Assembly (NCBI RefSeq): GCF_000423225.1
Contig: NZ_AUHO01000006.1
Coordinates: 620,001 to 684,000 of the forward strand
Direction of reading: 5' to 3'
Length of the DNA stretch: 64,000 bases
Source of the DNA: Kaistia adipata DSM 17808
GTDB lineage: Bacteria > Pseudomonadota > Alphaproteobacteria > Rhizobiales > Kaistiaceae
How positions within the stretch are numbered: position 1 is the stretch's first letter; each line of letters begins with the position of its first letter. This document shows, piece by piece, positions 29,241-38,338 of the stretch. Under the pieces are notes generated by a model. The model was not told the DNA's origin, ran no database searches, and saw only the letters and a list, made by a program, of their open reading frames with translations. Made by a program: the position numbers and the translations under genes.

Positions 29241-30026
29241 ATGACCGAGGATGCAAGCCGTTTCGTCTGGTACGAGCTCATGACCACCAGCACCGACGCC
29301 GCCCGCCAGTTCTACGGCTCGGTCGTCGGCTGGGGCACGCGCGACGCCTCCCAGCCGGGAATGGCCTATACGCTGTTCACCGTCGGCGACGTTCCGGTCG
29401 CCGGGCTGATGGACCTGCCGGAGCAGGCCCGGCAGATGGGCGCGCCGCCGAGCTGGATCGGCTATGTGTCGGTGCCGGACGTCGACGCCGCGACGGCCAA
29501 GGTGGCAAGCCTCGGTGGCGCCACGCATGTCCCGCCGACCGACATTCCCGATGTCGGCCGCTTCGCCGTCGTCTCGGATCCGCAGAAGGCGGCGTTCATC
29601 CTGTTCAAGCCGCTGCCGATGCAGGGCGTGCAGCCGGACCGGCCGCCGATGGGCACGCCGGGCCATATCGGCTGGCACGAACTCTATGCCGACGACTGGG
29701 AGAAGGCCCTCGCCTTCTATGGCGCGATGTTCGGCTGGCAGAAGGCCGACGCGATCGACATGGGCGAGATGGGCACCTACCAGCTGTTCTCCACCGCCGG
29801 CGGCGGCGATCCGATCGGCGGCATGTTCAACCGTCCGGCCGAGGTACCCGTCACCTTCTGGCTCTACTATTTCAACGTCGACGACATCGACGCCGCGGTG
29901 CGGCGGGTCGAGGCCGGCGGCGGCAAGGTGCTGAACGGGCCGATGGAGGTGCCGGGCGGCGCCTGGATCGTGCAGGGCCAGGATCCGCAGGGCGCCATGT
30001 TCGCGCTGGTCGGGCCCAGGGCCTGA
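29241..30026 (+). CDS. VOC (glyoxalase/bleomycin-resistance fold) protein with two VOC domains
   Basis: This 261-residue protein consists of two tandem VOC domains, the first from WYELMTTSTDAARQFYGSVVGW and the second from WHELYADDWEKALAFYGAMFGWQ. Each ends in a strand such as AFILFKP or AMFALVGP. The ribosome-binding site GGAAGGAGG is strong. Two-domain proteins of this type (for example the CFP32/27-kDa antigen-like group) have no uniform activity; metal-dependent lyase, dioxygenase or binding roles occur in the superfamily. It is divergent from SulP and convergent with another single-domain VOC gene. Confidence 0.88.
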   Translation: MTEDASRFVWYELMTTSTDAARQFYGSVVGWGTRDASQPGMAYTLFTVGDVPVAGLMDLPEQARQMGAPPSWIGYVSVPDVDAATAKVASLGGATHVPPTDIPDVGRFAVVSDPQKAAFILFKPLPMQGVQPDRPPMGTPGHIGWHELYADDWEKALAFYGAMFGWQKADAIDMGEMGTYQLFSTAGGGDPIGGMFNRPAEVPVTFWLYYFNVDDIDAAVRRVEAGGGKVLNGPMEVPGGAWIVQGQDPQGAMFALVGPRA

Positions 30027-30044
30027 ACGGCCGACCCGCCCGCC

Positions 30045-30449
30045 TCAGCCGGTCGCGCCCTCGCCGCGGCCGGCATTGGCGATCTCCACGAGATTGCCGT
30101 CGGGATCCCGGAGATAGACCGAGAGCAGCGGCCCCTCGGCGCCGATGCGCGGCACCGGGCCGAGCTCGACGGGGACGCCCTGCGCGGCGAGATGGGCCGC
30201 AACGGCCTCGACGGGCGTCGCCGTGACGAAGCAGAAATCGGCGGAACCCGCGACGGCGAACCGCGCCCTCGGCTCGAACTCCTGCCCGACCTTGTGCAGG
30301 TTGATCTTCTGTCGGCCGAAACGCAGCGCCACCCTGTCCTCGGCGAAGGCCTCGACGCTCATGCCAAGGGCCCGCGAGTAGAAGTCGCAGGTCCTCTCGA
30401 TGCTGGCGACGGTCAGAACCAGATGATCCAGATGGTCGATCGCGATCAT
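30045..30449 (-). CDS. Single-domain VOC family protein
   Basis: This 134-residue protein has one VOC domain: IDHLDHLVLTVASIERTCDFYSRALGM at the start, DRVALRFGRQKINLH in the middle, and VYLRDPDGNLVEIAN at the end. His, His and Glu positions fit a metal-binding glyoxalase fold. It resembles the YaeR/glyoxalase-like group often annotated as virulence protein in error. Reaction unknown. It is convergent with the two-domain VOC gene but only distantly related to it. It lies 36 nt after the slipin stop codon region on the same strand and could be cotranscribed with the NfeD-slipin pair. Confidence 0.88.
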   Translation of the reverse strand: MIAIDHLDHLVLTVASIERTCDFYSRALGMSVEAFAEDRVALRFGRQKINLHKVGQEFEPRARFAVAGSADFCFVTATPVEAVAAHLAAQGVPVELGPVPRIGAEGPLLSVYLRDPDGNLVEIANAGRGEGATG

Positions 30450-30484
30450 GCTGCACTCCCTCCCACGATGACCGGCAATCTAGA

Positions 30485-31258
30485 TCAACCCGACGTTTCA
30501 GGCACGGGGGTCGCACGCTGGAGATGCGACAGCAGATCGGTCGGCAGCGGAAAGACGATGGTGGAGCTGCGTTCGCCGGCAATGTCATGCAGCGCGGCGA
30601 AGTAACGAAGCTGCATCGCCTGCGGTTCCAGCGCCAGGATTCGCCCCGCCTCGACCAGCTTCTCCGCCGCCTGGTGCTCGCCCTCGGCGTTGATCACCTT
30701 GGCGCGGCGCAGGCGCTCCGCCTCCGCCTGCTTGGCGATGGCGCGCACCATGTTGTCGTTCAGGTCGATGTCCTTGATCTCGATATTGGCGACCTTGATG
30801 CCCCAGGTGTCGGTCTGCCGGTCGAGGATCGACTGGATGTCCGCGTTGAGCCGGTCGCGCTCGACCAGCATCTCGTCGAGCTCATGCTTGCCCAGCACGG
30901 AGCGCAGCGTCGTCTGCGCCAGCTGGCTGGTGGCGGCCATGAAGTCCTCGACGCGGATGATCGCGCGCTCGGCGTCGACGACGCGGAAATAGAGCACCGC
31001 ATTGACCCGGACCGGCACGTTGTCGCGCGAGATGACGTCCTGCGGCGGCACGTTGTGGACGATGACGCGGAGATCGACGCGCACCATCTGCTGCGCGAAC
31101 GGGATGAGCAGGATCAGCCCCGGCCCCTTCACACCGGTGAATCGGCCGAGCGTGAAGACGACGCCACGCTCGTATTCCCGCAGGATCCGGATGGCCGCCA
31201 GCAGGACGATGACCAGCAGCACCAGGACGAAGAGATAAGGGACGAAGATCAGCGTCAT
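30485..31258 (-). CDS. Slipin / stomatin-like SPFH-domain membrane protein
   Basis: This 257-residue protein has an N-terminal membrane segment ([19 protein letters not shown]) and an SPFH domain from [23 protein letters not shown] to about residue 200, then a coiled coil ([28 protein letters not shown]). Slipins oligomerise in the membrane and pair with NfeD-type proteases. The partner gene lies immediately upstream and overlaps by 4 nt (ATGA at 31255-31258), as in the archaeal PH1511-PH1510 pair, where the protease cleaves the hydrophobic C-terminus of the slipin. A role in membrane quality control is inferred. Confidence 0.93.
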   Translation of the reverse strand: MTLIFVPYLFVLVLLVIVLLAAIRILREYERGVVFTLGRFTGVKGPGLILLIPFAQQMVRVDLRVIVHNVPPQDVISRDNVPVRVNAVLYFRVVDAERAIIRVEDFMAATSQLAQTTLRSVLGKHELDEMLVERDRLNADIQSILDRQTDTWGIKVANIEIKDIDLNDNMVRAIAKQAEAERLRRAKVINAEGEHQAAEKLVEAGRILALEPQAMQLRYFAALHDIAGERSSTIVFPLPTDLLSHLQRATPVPETSG

Positions 31259-32652
31259 GGTCGTTCTCCATCGCGTTCGGCCCGGAGTCCGGCCCTGCGC
31301 CGGACCGACAGGCCCAGGCCGTCGACCGCCACCACCTCGACCAGCTCGCCGGGAGCGAGCGCGTCCGCTCCCTGCGCGCGCCAGCGCTCGCCCTGGGCGA
31401 AAACATGTCCTTCCGCCCCGCGCCAGTCGATCACCTCCGCCGTCGTGCCCGGCATCGCCTCGCCACCGACCAGCGCCGGGCGGGCGCGGATGCGCCAGAG
31501 CACGCGGGCGATCAGGAACGACAGGCCGAAGACGAGGATGGCGACGACGGCGAGGATCGGGCGCGACAGGGTGAAGCCCGGCGCGTCGACGCGGAGCAGC
31601 ATCGCCGTCCCGAGCAGGAAGGCGATCAGCCCGCCGAGCCCCAGCACGACGGTCGGGTTGAAGACCTCGATGGCGAGGAACAGCAGGCCGAGCAGCATCA
31701 GGGCGAGGCCGGCATAGTCGATCGGCAGCAGGTTGAGCCCGTAGAAGCCGAGCAGAAGGCAGGTCGCGCCGACGACGCCCGGCGCCAGCACGCCGGGGCT
31801 CATCAGCTCGAAGAGCAGGCCGTAGACGCCGGCCAGCATGAGCAGGATCGCGATGTTGGGATCGGTGATGATGGAAAGCAGACGGATCAGCCAGCCGGGA
31901 TCATAGGCTTCGACCGCGACGTCTCGGGTCGCGAGCGTGCGATGTCCCCCGCCGGCGACCTCGACCGTCCGGCCGTCAATCCGGGCCAGCAGCTCCGCCT
32001 CGTCCCGCGCCACGAGATCGATCGCGCCCGCGGCGAGCGCGGCATTGGCGGAGAGGCTGGCCGCCTCGCGCACGGCCTTCTCGCCCCAGTCGGCGTTGCG
32101 CCCGCGCAGCTCCGCCAGGCTGCGGATGAGCGCGACGGCGTCGTTCGTCGCCTTGGCCGCGTGGACATCGGCCTCGGTCTTCGCGCCGGCCTGCTTCTGC
32201 CCGTCCCCCGCTCCGTCGCCCGGCAGGCCCGGAACCGGCGCGCCGAGCTCGACCGGCGTCGCGGCGCCGATATTGGTGCCGGGCGCCATCGCCGCGACAT
32301 GGGTGCCGTAGAGGATATAGGTGCCGGCGCTGGCGGCATGCGCCCCCGATGGCGCGACATAGCCGATGACGGGAACCGGCGACGCCATCAGGTCGGCAAG
32401 GATCTCGCGCATGCTGGACTCGAGTCCGCCGGGCGTATCGAGGCGGAGGATCACCACCTCGTCCCGCCGCGCCGCCGCCGTCGCCAGCCCTTCCTTGACC
32501 GCCCGCGCGGCCGCCGGGCCGATGGCGCCGTCGATGTCGATCCGCAACGCGGTGCGAGCCGCCGCGCCCGCATCCGGCGACCATCCAGCCAGAAGCGGGA
32601 CCAGGAAGGCGGCGATGAGCGCCGCGAGCAAGGCGACTCGCACGGGTTTCAC
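31255..32652 (-). CDS. NfeD family ClpP-class membrane serine protease
   Basis: This 465-residue protein has a signal peptide, a ClpP-like serine protease domain, four to five membrane helices, and a C-terminal OB-type NfeD domain. The catalytic dyad by comparison with PH1510 would be Ser108 in AASAGTYI and Lys167 in [25 protein letters not shown] is the usual substrate-binding stretch. The membrane region starts near [21 protein letters not shown] and the OB part near [22 protein letters not shown]. It should cleave membrane-associated substrates such as the partner slipin, whose gene begins within the last four nucleotides. Start at 32652 gives a proper signal peptide. Confidence 0.92.
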   Translation of the reverse strand: MKPVRVALLAALIAAFLVPLLAGWSPDAGAAARTALRIDIDGAIGPAAARAVKEGLATAAARRDEVVILRLDTPGGLESSMREILADLMASPVPVIGYVAPSGAHAASAGTYILYGTHVAAMAPGTNIGAATPVELGAPVPGLPGDGAGDGQKQAGAKTEADVHAAKATNDAVALIRSLAELRGRNADWGEKAVREAASLSANAALAAGAIDLVARDEAELLARIDGRTVEVAGGGHRTLATRDVAVEAYDPGWLIRLLSIITDPNIAILLMLAGVYGLLFELMSPGVLAPGVVGATCLLLGFYGLNLLPIDYAGLALMLLGLLFLAIEVFNPTVVLGLGGLIAFLLGTAMLLRVDAPGFTLSRPILAVVAILVFGLSFLIARVLWRIRARPALVGGEAMPGTTAEVIDWRGAEGHVFAQGERWRAQGADALAPGELVEVVAVDGLGLSVRRRAGLRAERDGERP

Positions 32653-32884
32653 GCTCGGAACTCCTGCACATCATATGGGTGGTGACGGCGGATCCTTCCA
32701 CTTTCACGTCACGCCGAAGCGCCGGCCGGGCCGGCTCGGGTCGGCGCCGAAAATCGTGATCGCATCCCGGCCGCATCCGCGCTAATCTGTCGCATATCGG
32801 GGATACGGCACGGCCGGCCCATCGGCGCGTCCGGGCCTGCACCGAAGTTCGCTCAACTGGGGGGCACATCAGGAGAGCACGCTC

Positions 32885-33700
32885 ATGGCCGCGCATATGA
32901 GTGAGTCTTTCACCCATTCGCACCTGATCACCGGGTCGGTCTCGCCAGACACCATGCCGGTGGTGCGAAAGATAACGGTTGCCGACATCAAGGACGCGCT
33001 GCGCGAAGGCTGGGACGATTTCTCCGCCTTCCCGACCCACGCGATCTTCCTCGTCGTGATCTATCCGATCGTCGGCTTGCTGATCGGCCGGGCAGTGCTC
33101 GGCTCCGACATCCTGCCGCTGCTCTTCCCGCTGATGGCGGGCTTCGCCCTGCTCGGCCCGTTCGCGGCGCTCGGCCTCTACGAATTGTCGCGGCGGCGCG
33201 AACAGGGGCTCGACGTGTCGCTGCCCAAGATCCTCGAGGCGCGGCATTCGCCCTCGATGGGCGCGATCCTGATGCTCGGCATCGGGCTGATGGTGATCTT
33301 CTTCGTCTGGATCGCCATCGCGCAGGCGATCTATGTCGCCAATTTCGGCTACGCGCCGGCGGCCTCGATCCCCGACTTCCTCGGCAAGGTGCTGACCACC
33401 CCGGCCGGATGGGCGCTGATCCTCGTCGGCAACGGCGTCGGCTTCCTGTTCGCCCTGCTGGTGCTGACGATCAGCGTCGTATCGTTCCCGCTGCTGCTCG
33501 ACCGCGATGTCGGCCTCGCCCCCGCGATCCTGACCTCGATCCGCGCCGTGCTGGCCAATCCCGGACCGATGGCGCTCTGGGGCCTGATCGTCGCCGTCAG
33601 CCTGGTGCTCGGCACGATCCCGTTGTTCTTCGGCCTCGCCGTCGTCCTGCCGGTGCTCGGCCACGCGACCTGGCATCTGTACCGCAAGGTCGTCGTCTAG
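32885..33700 (+). CDS. DUF2189 integral membrane protein
   Basis: This 271-residue protein has about six hydrophobic helices and the DUF2189 pattern: VRKITVADIKDALREGWDDFSAFPTH near the N-terminus, YPIVGLLIGR, PFAALGLYELSRRREQGLDVS in the middle, and SFPLLLDRDVGLAPAILTSIRAV later. The family is widespread in Alphaproteobacteria and often near cytochrome oxidase genes, but no activity is known. AGGAGAG lies 7 nt upstream of the ATG at 32885. A second Met at codon 5 is an alternative start. It is divergent from the NfeD gene, and no neighbour points to a function. Confidence 0.88.
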   Translation: MAAHMSESFTHSHLITGSVSPDTMPVVRKITVADIKDALREGWDDFSAFPTHAIFLVVIYPIVGLLIGRAVLGSDILPLLFPLMAGFALLGPFAALGLYELSRRREQGLDVSLPKILEARHSPSMGAILMLGIGLMVIFFVWIAIAQAIYVANFGYAPAASIPDFLGKVLTTPAGWALILVGNGVGFLFALLVLTISVVSFPLLLDRDVGLAPAILTSIRAVLANPGPMALWGLIVAVSLVLGTIPLFFGLAVVLPVLGHATWHLYRKVVV

Positions 33701-33745
33701 CGGCTTCTTCGGACGCGGCCCGACAATCCAGGGCGGACCGGCGCG

Positions 33746-34336
33746 CTACCCGCGCCGGCCGCCTTCGCGCTTCCAGACATCGAGCGGCTTGATATCGGGC
33801 GGCTGGGCATTGGCGCGCACCCAGCTGTCGACCACCCAGCGCTTGCCGCCCGCCTTCTCGATGATGGTGGCGGTGTTGTGCGGATAGCGGCCGTCGAGAA
33901 GGATGCCGCGGCTGGCCGAGGGGCCGACCGTGTGGTGGCTCAGCCAGCCCTCGCGCGCGATCAGCTTCAATAGCGTCGTCGTGTTGGTCATCTCGTCGAT
34001 GCAGTCGAGCTGCGACAGCGGCGTGTAGATCCCGAACTCCCCTTTGGCGCCGTCGCCCGTGGTTCCCGTCTGCGCGCCGGCCTTGCGCTCGTACCACTGG
34101 CTGGCGCGCGAGATGGCGGCGCGCTCCGCGGCGGGGCTGGCACGTCCGCCATCCATGATCCGCTTCAGCGCCATCAGGTCGCCGACGGAGAAGGTCACCG
34201 GCGACTTCATGCGGCAGCCATAGCCATGGCAGTAGCGGATCTTGACCGGCGACAGCGCCATCGCGGCGTCGAGCCCGGCCGACGCCAGGAGCAGCCCGGT
34301 GGCGGCGAGACCGCCGAGCCTGTGCTTCTTCAGCAT
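33746..34336 (-). CDS. Secreted protein of unknown function with a possible Cys-His-Asp triad
   Basis: This 196-residue protein has a signal peptide (MLKKHRLGGLAATGLLLASAG) and starts at 34336 with GGGGAAA upstream. After RYCHGYGCRMKS, with two close Cys, a helical stretch follows, then QLDCIDEMTNTTTLLKLI, YPHNTATIIEKAGG, and RWVVDSWVRANA. The order Cys112, His153 in a strand, Asp170 in the next strand is like that of papain or transglutaminase-like cysteine peptidases. I recognise similar hypothetical proteins in Rhizobiales but no named family. The gene is convergent with DUF2189 and divergent from the DUF1127 gene. Confidence 0.75.
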   Translation of the reverse strand: MLKKHRLGGLAATGLLLASAGLDAAMALSPVKIRYCHGYGCRMKSPVTFSVGDLMALKRIMDGGRASPAAERAAISRASQWYERKAGAQTGTTGDGAKGEFGIYTPLSQLDCIDEMTNTTTLLKLIAREGWLSHHTVGPSASRGILLDGRYPHNTATIIEKAGGKRWVVDSWVRANAQPPDIKPLDVWKREGGRRG

Positions 34337-34525
34337 TCCGATTTCCCCGTGCGGATCGTTGCGGATCAACCTGACCGCGAAGGCCCGATCGCCTCTGCAT
34401 CCTGACGGCATGCTGCCCGATTGGGCAATATTGCAGTGCAACAATTATGCAGAATCGATTGCTGCTCTGCATCATATGCAAGCCAGCCATGCGCTTTCTC
34501 GCAGTGCTCGTTTTCGGCGGCTTCC

Positions 34526-34532
34526 CCTATAT
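34526..34532 (+). promoter_or_regulatory. Candidate -10 element (CCTATAT) for the DUF1127/small-RNA transcript
   Basis: CCTATAT lies 81 nt upstream of the DUF1127 start. Its C-rich left side resembles RpoH-type -10 elements of Alphaproteobacteria, and the equivalent Rhodobacter transcripts are RpoH-dependent. The -35 region (GCTCG about 15 nt upstream) is weak, so this is tentative. Confidence 0.35.
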
Positions 34533-34612
34533 TCGGATCAACAAGGACGGCGCCACCCAAACAGATCGCCGTCGATGACGCAGTAGTCCGATTGTCCGAA
34601 GGGAAAAGAAAA

Positions 34613-34765
34613 ATGGCCATGAACGTCCTCGCCTCCTACAAGACCTGGCGCAAGTATCGCGAGACCTACGGTGAGTTGATGCGCTTGACCAATCGCGAGC
34701 TGAATGATCTCGGCATCAACCGCGCCGACATCTCGCAGATCGCCAAGCAGACCGCCGGTTACTGA
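34613..34765 (+). CDS. DUF1127 small protein (CcaF1-like)
   Basis: This 50-residue protein, [20 protein letters not shown] then [26 protein letters not shown], is a full-length DUF1127 (YjiS-like) protein: an aromatic/basic N-terminal helix and the conserved LxxLsdreLxDiGisRxdI core. Small DUF1127 proteins are Arg-rich RNA-associated factors; in Rhodobacter sphaeroides one of them (CcaF1) is encoded directly upstream of the CcsR small RNAs and affects their processing. Exactly that arrangement is seen here, because three CCTCCTCCC stem-loops follow within 20 nt. The start at 34613 is supported by AAGGGAAAAG upstream. Confidence 0.88.
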   Translation: MAMNVLASYKTWRKYRETYGELMRLTNRELNDLGINRADISQIAKQTAGY

Positions 34766-34784
34766 TCCAGAACGGAATTCGCAC

Positions 34785-34808
34785 GGGACGAACCTCCTCC
34801 CTCGTCCC
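34785..34808 (+). ncRNA. CCTCCTCCC stem-loop 1 (CcsR/cuckoo-type small RNA)
   Basis: The stem GGGACGA/TCGTCCC (7 bp) presents the 10-nt loop ACCTCCTCCC (34792-34801). It begins 20 nt after the DUF1127 stop. The loop is complementary to Shine-Dalgarno sequences. Confidence 0.75.
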
Positions 34809-34816
34809 CGCGATAC

Positions 34817-34849
34817 GGCGCCAGCGAACCTCCTCCCTCGCGAAGCGCC
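34817..34849 (+). ncRNA. CCTCCTCCC stem-loop 2 (CcsR/cuckoo-type small RNA)
   Basis: An interrupted stem GGCGC..GCGA/TCGC..GCGCC presents the same 10-nt loop ACCTCCTCCC (34828-34837). Stem sequence and length differ from hairpin 1, while the loop is identical. Confidence 0.75.
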
Positions 34850-34859
34850 ACCCAAAGAG

Positions 34860-34891
34860 AACGCCCGTCGACCTCCTCCCCGACGGGCGTT
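34860..34891 (+). ncRNA. CCTCCTCCC stem-loop 3, also the Rho-independent terminator
   Basis: The 11-bp stem AACGCCCGTCG/CGACGGGCGTT again presents ACCTCCTCCC as its loop (34871-34880) and runs directly into TTTCTTTT, so this hairpin ends the DUF1127 transcript as well as carrying the third motif copy. Confidence 0.8.
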
Positions 34892-34962
34892 TTTCTTTTG
34901 TCCGCTCGGCTTCGCCTTTTGCGCGGTTGTCGGAACGGCTGCGGCGCAATAATCTCCGCGCC

Positions 34963-36369
34963 ATGAAAACAGACCCCATTCACATCATCGGCGGCGGTCT
35001 CGCCGGATCCGAAGCCGCCTGGCAGATCGTCAATCGCGGCATTCCCGTCGTCCTGCACGAGATGCGCCCCGTCCGCGGCACGGACGCGCACAAGACGGAC
35101 GGCCTGGCCGAGCTCGTCTGCTCCAACTCGTTCCGTTCGGACGATGCCGAGACCAATGCCGTCGGCCTGCTGCACGCCGAACTGCGCATGGCGAATTCGC
35201 TGATCATGCGCATGGGCGACAGCAACCAGGTGCCCGCCGGCGGCGCGCTCGCCGTCGACCGCGAGGGCTTCTCGCAGGCCGTCACCAAGGCGCTCGAGGA
35301 TCACCCGCTCGTCACCATCGACCGTCGCGAGATCGACGGCCTGCCGCCGGCCGAGTGGGACAACGTCATCATCGCAACCGGCCCCCTCACCTCGCCCGGC
35401 CTTTCCGAGGCGATCCGCGGCCTGACCGGCGCCGATTCGCTCGCCTTCTTCGACGCCATTGCGCCGATCATCTATTTCGACTCTATCAACATGGACGTCG
35501 CCTGGTTCCAGTCGCGCTACGACAAGGTCGGCCCCGGCGGCAACGGCGCCGACTACATCAACTGCCCGATGGACGAGGCGCAGTACAACGCCTTCCTCGA
35601 CGCGCTGATCGCCGGCGACAAGACCGATTTCAAGGACTGGGAAGCCTCGACGCCCTATTTCGACGGCTGCCTGCCGATCGAGATCATGGCCGAGCGCGGC
35701 CGCGAGACGCTGCGCTTCGGCCCGATGAAGCCCGTCGGCCTGACCAATCCGCGCAATCCGACCGTCAAGCCGCACGCCATCGTCCAGCTCCGCCAGGACA
35801 ATGCGCTCGGCACGCTCTACAACATGGTCGGCTTCCAGACGAAGCTGAAATACGGCGCCCAGACCGACGTGCTCCGCATGATTCCGGGCCTGGAGAACGC
35901 CCAGTTCGCCCGCCTCGGCGGCCTGCACCGCAACACCTTCCTCAATTCACCGAAGCTGCTCGACCCGCTGCTCCGCCTGAAGGCGGAGTCGCGCCTGCGC
36001 TTCGCCGGCCAGATCACCGGCTGCGAGGGCTATGTCGAGTCGGCCTCGATCGGCTTGCTCGCCGGCCGCTTCGCCGCCGCCGAGCGCCTCGGCGAGGTGC
36101 CGGTGCCGCCGCCGGCCACGACCGCCTTCGGCGCCCTGCTCGGCCACATCACCGGCGGCCATCTCGTCGACGAGGAAGCCGGCAGCCGTTCGTTCCAGCC
36201 AATGAACGTCAATTTCGGCCTGTTCCCGCCGGTCGAGATCCCGAAGGAGCCGGGCGTCAAGCTGCGCGGCAACGACAAGGCGATCGCCAAGAAGAAGGCG
36301 CTCACCGCCCGCGCCCGCGCCGACGCTGCCGCCTGGCTGAACGGCCCGGCCTCGGTAGCGGCCGAATAG
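34963..36369 (+). CDS. trmFO: Methylenetetrahydrofolate--tRNA-(uracil-5-)-methyltransferase TrmFO
   Basis: TrmFO makes 5-methyluridine at position 54 of tRNA using methylenetetrahydrofolate and FADH2. The 468-residue flavoprotein starts with the FAD-binding motif [18 protein letters not shown] and contains the family stretches [18 protein letters not shown] (with a catalytic Cys), [10 protein letters not shown]-type sequence (here [11 protein letters not shown]), [11 protein letters not shown], and [14 protein letters not shown] (second conserved Cys). The start at 34963 leaves the dinucleotide-binding motif at residue 7, as expected; a longer frame to 34927 is not needed. TrmFO replaces TrmA in many Alphaproteobacteria. 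Confidence 0.96.
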   Translation: MKTDPIHIIGGGLAGSEAAWQIVNRGIPVVLHEMRPVRGTDAHKTDGLAELVCSNSFRSDDAETNAVGLLHAELRMANSLIMRMGDSNQVPAGGALAVDREGFSQAVTKALEDHPLVTIDRREIDGLPPAEWDNVIIATGPLTSPGLSEAIRGLTGADSLAFFDAIAPIIYFDSINMDVAWFQSRYDKVGPGGNGADYINCPMDEAQYNAFLDALIAGDKTDFKDWEASTPYFDGCLPIEIMAERGRETLRFGPMKPVGLTNPRNPTVKPHAIVQLRQDNALGTLYNMVGFQTKLKYGAQTDVLRMIPGLENAQFARLGGLHRNTFLNSPKLLDPLLRLKAESRLRFAGQITGCEGYVESASIGLLAGRFAAAERLGEVPVPPPATTAFGALLGHITGGHLVDEEAGSRSFQPMNVNFGLFPPVEIPKEPGVKLRGNDKAIAKKKALTARARADAAAWLNGPASVAAE

Positions 36370-36383
36370 GCCCTCAACCGGCA

Positions 36384-36414
36384 GGCGGCGCACGGCATTG
36401 CCGAACGCGCCGCC
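36384..36414 (+). terminator. Hairpin after trmFO
   Basis: Stem ggcggcgc/gcgccgcc (36384-36391 with 36407-36414) contains an inner cggc/gccg stem. It lies 15 nt after the stop. There is no T-run, so termination is uncertain. Confidence 0.35.
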
Positions 36415-36515
36415 ACTCCGTAAGGTAAGGCACATCCCGCATTCGGGGTTTCGCATGTGCCATGCCCGCAGGGGGAAGCCGCCATGCCGTCCGCAGAGCA
36501 TCCGGAGCGCCGCCC

Positions 36516-38270
36516 ATGACGCGGCGCTTCCTTCTCGTCCTGATCAAGCCGTCCCACTATGACGACGACGGCTATGTGATCCGCTGGCGCCGATCCATGA
36601 TCCCGTCCAACTCGCTCGCCAGCCTCTACGGCCTGGCGGCGGATTGCGACGCGCGCAATGTGCTCGGCGCCGACGTCACCCTCGACATCCGCGCCATCGA
36701 CGAGACCAATACGCGCGTCCGCGTCGGCGAGATCATCGAGGAATTCCGGCAGAACGGCCAGTTCGGGCTGGTCGGACTGGTCGGTGTACAGTCGAACCAG
36801 TATCCCCGCGCCCTCGACCTCGCCCGGCCGCTGCGCGCCGCAGGCGTCCCCGTCGCGATGGGCGGCTTCCACGTCTCCGGCTGCCTCGCCATGCTGCCCG
36901 ACCTGCAGGTCGACCTGCAGCTGGCGCTCGATCTCGGCATCAGCCTATTCGCCGGCGAGGCGGAGGAGCGACTCGACCGCGTCTTGCAGGACGCCGCCGC
37001 CGGAACGCTGCAGCCGCTCTACAACTACATGAACGAACTACCGAGCGTCGAAGGCACGCCGCCGCCCTTCCTGCCGGCCGGCTACGTCGCCCGCACGCTC
37101 GGCGGCAACACCTCTTTCGACGCTGGCCGCGGCTGTCCCTTCCAGTGCTCGTTCTGCACCATCATCAACGTGCAGGGCCGCAAGTCGCGCCGCCGCTCGC
37201 CGGACGATGTCGAGAAGCTGATCCGCGAAAACCTGGCGCAGGGGATCCACAACTACTTCATCACCGACGACAATTTCGCTCGCAACAAGGACTGGGAGGT
37301 CATCCTCGACCGGATCATCGCATTGCGGGAACGCGAAGGCTTGAAGATCGGCCTGATGATCCAGGTCGACACGCTCTGCCACAAGATCCCGAACTTCATT
37401 GCGAAGTGCAAGCGGGCCGGCGTCAGCCGCGTTTTCATCGGGCTTGAGAACATCAATCCCGACAACCTGATGGCCGCGAAGAAGCGGCAGAACAAGATCA
37501 CCGAGTACCGCAAGATGCTGCTCGACTGGAAGCACGAGGGCATCATCACCTATGCCGGCTACATCCTCGGCTTCCCGAACGACACGCCGGAGAGCATCCG
37601 CCGCGACATCGGCATCATCCAACGCGAGCTGCCGCTCGACATCCTCGAATTCTTCTTCCTGACGCCGCTGCCGGGCTCCGAGGACCACCAGACCCTGCAT
37701 CGCAAGGGCATCGCGATGGATGGCGACCTCAACAAGTACGACCTGGAACACGCCGTCACCGCGCACTCGCGCATGAGCCAGGCCGAGTGGGAAGGCATCT
37801 ATCGCGAAGCGTGGCGGCTGTTCTATTCGCCCGAGCACATGGTGACGATCCTGCGCCGCGCGGCGGCCACCGGCGTGAAGACCACCAGCATCATGAAGCT
37901 CCTGATGTGGTTCTCGACTTCCGTCGACGTCGAGCACGTGCACCCGCTGCAGGGCGGCGTCATCCGCTTCAAGGATCGCCTCGACCGCCGCCCGGGGCTG
38001 CCGATCGAGCCGGCCTGGCGCTTCTATCCCCGCCACGCCGCCGAGACGGTGGCGAAGAGCGCGAAGCTGCTCTGGCTGCTCGGCAAGCTTGAGTGGCAGC
38101 GCCGCCGCATCGAGAAGGACCCGGCCAGGAAGGCGTATATGGACGCGGCGCTGATGCCGGTAGCCGGCGACGAGACGGAGACGCTGGAGATCTTCAACCA
38201 GAGCGAAGCGGCGCGCGGCGCCGTCCGCCACGCCCAGCACATCGACGTGCTGACGCACGGCACGGCGTGA
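36516..38270 (+). CDS. B12-binding-domain radical SAM protein of unknown function
   Basis: This 584-residue protein has an N-terminal Rossmann-like cobalamin-binding-type domain (about residues 1-160, with GLVGVQSNQYP and VAMGGFHVSG) and a radical SAM domain beginning at GRGCPFQCSFCTI, where Cys207, Cys211 and Cys214 bind the 4Fe-4S cluster. Further stretches are YFITDDNFARNKDWEVIL and GYILGFPNDTPESI. The architecture is that of class B methylases and BchE-like enzymes, but it is not obviously HpnP or another named member. There is no DxHxxG motif, so base-off cobalamin is not indicated. The start at 36516 (MTRRFLLVLIKPSHYD) is clear. No neighbouring gene suggests a substrate. Confidence 0.88.
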   Translation: MTRRFLLVLIKPSHYDDDGYVIRWRRSMIPSNSLASLYGLAADCDARNVLGADVTLDIRAIDETNTRVRVGEIIEEFRQNGQFGLVGLVGVQSNQYPRALDLARPLRAAGVPVAMGGFHVSGCLAMLPDLQVDLQLALDLGISLFAGEAEERLDRVLQDAAAGTLQPLYNYMNELPSVEGTPPPFLPAGYVARTLGGNTSFDAGRGCPFQCSFCTIINVQGRKSRRRSPDDVEKLIRENLAQGIHNYFITDDNFARNKDWEVILDRIIALREREGLKIGLMIQVDTLCHKIPNFIAKCKRAGVSRVFIGLENINPDNLMAAKKRQNKITEYRKMLLDWKHEGIITYAGYILGFPNDTPESIRRDIGIIQRELPLDILEFFFLTPLPGSEDHQTLHRKGIAMDGDLNKYDLEHAVTAHSRMSQAEWEGIYREAWRLFYSPEHMVTILRRAAATGVKTTSIMKLLMWFSTSVDVEHVHPLQGGVIRFKDRLDRRPGLPIEPAWRFYPRHAAETVAKSAKLLWLLGKLEWQRRRIEKDPARKAYMDAALMPVAGDETETLEIFNQSEAARGAVRHAQHIDVLTHGTA

Positions 38271-38300
38271 GGTCGGCGCTCTCGCCACCCGCTCGCCGCC

Positions 38301-38338
38301 GGAGGCATGGATCCCTGCTTCCGCAGGGATGACGGCGG
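38301..38338. repeat. Short intergenic repeat, copy 1 (38 bp)
   Basis: The segment from ggaggcatggatccctg to gatgacggcgg contains the hairpin atccctg/cagggat. It recurs with one substitution at 38583-38620. It lies 31 nt after the radical SAM stop and may also act as its terminator. Confidence 0.65.
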
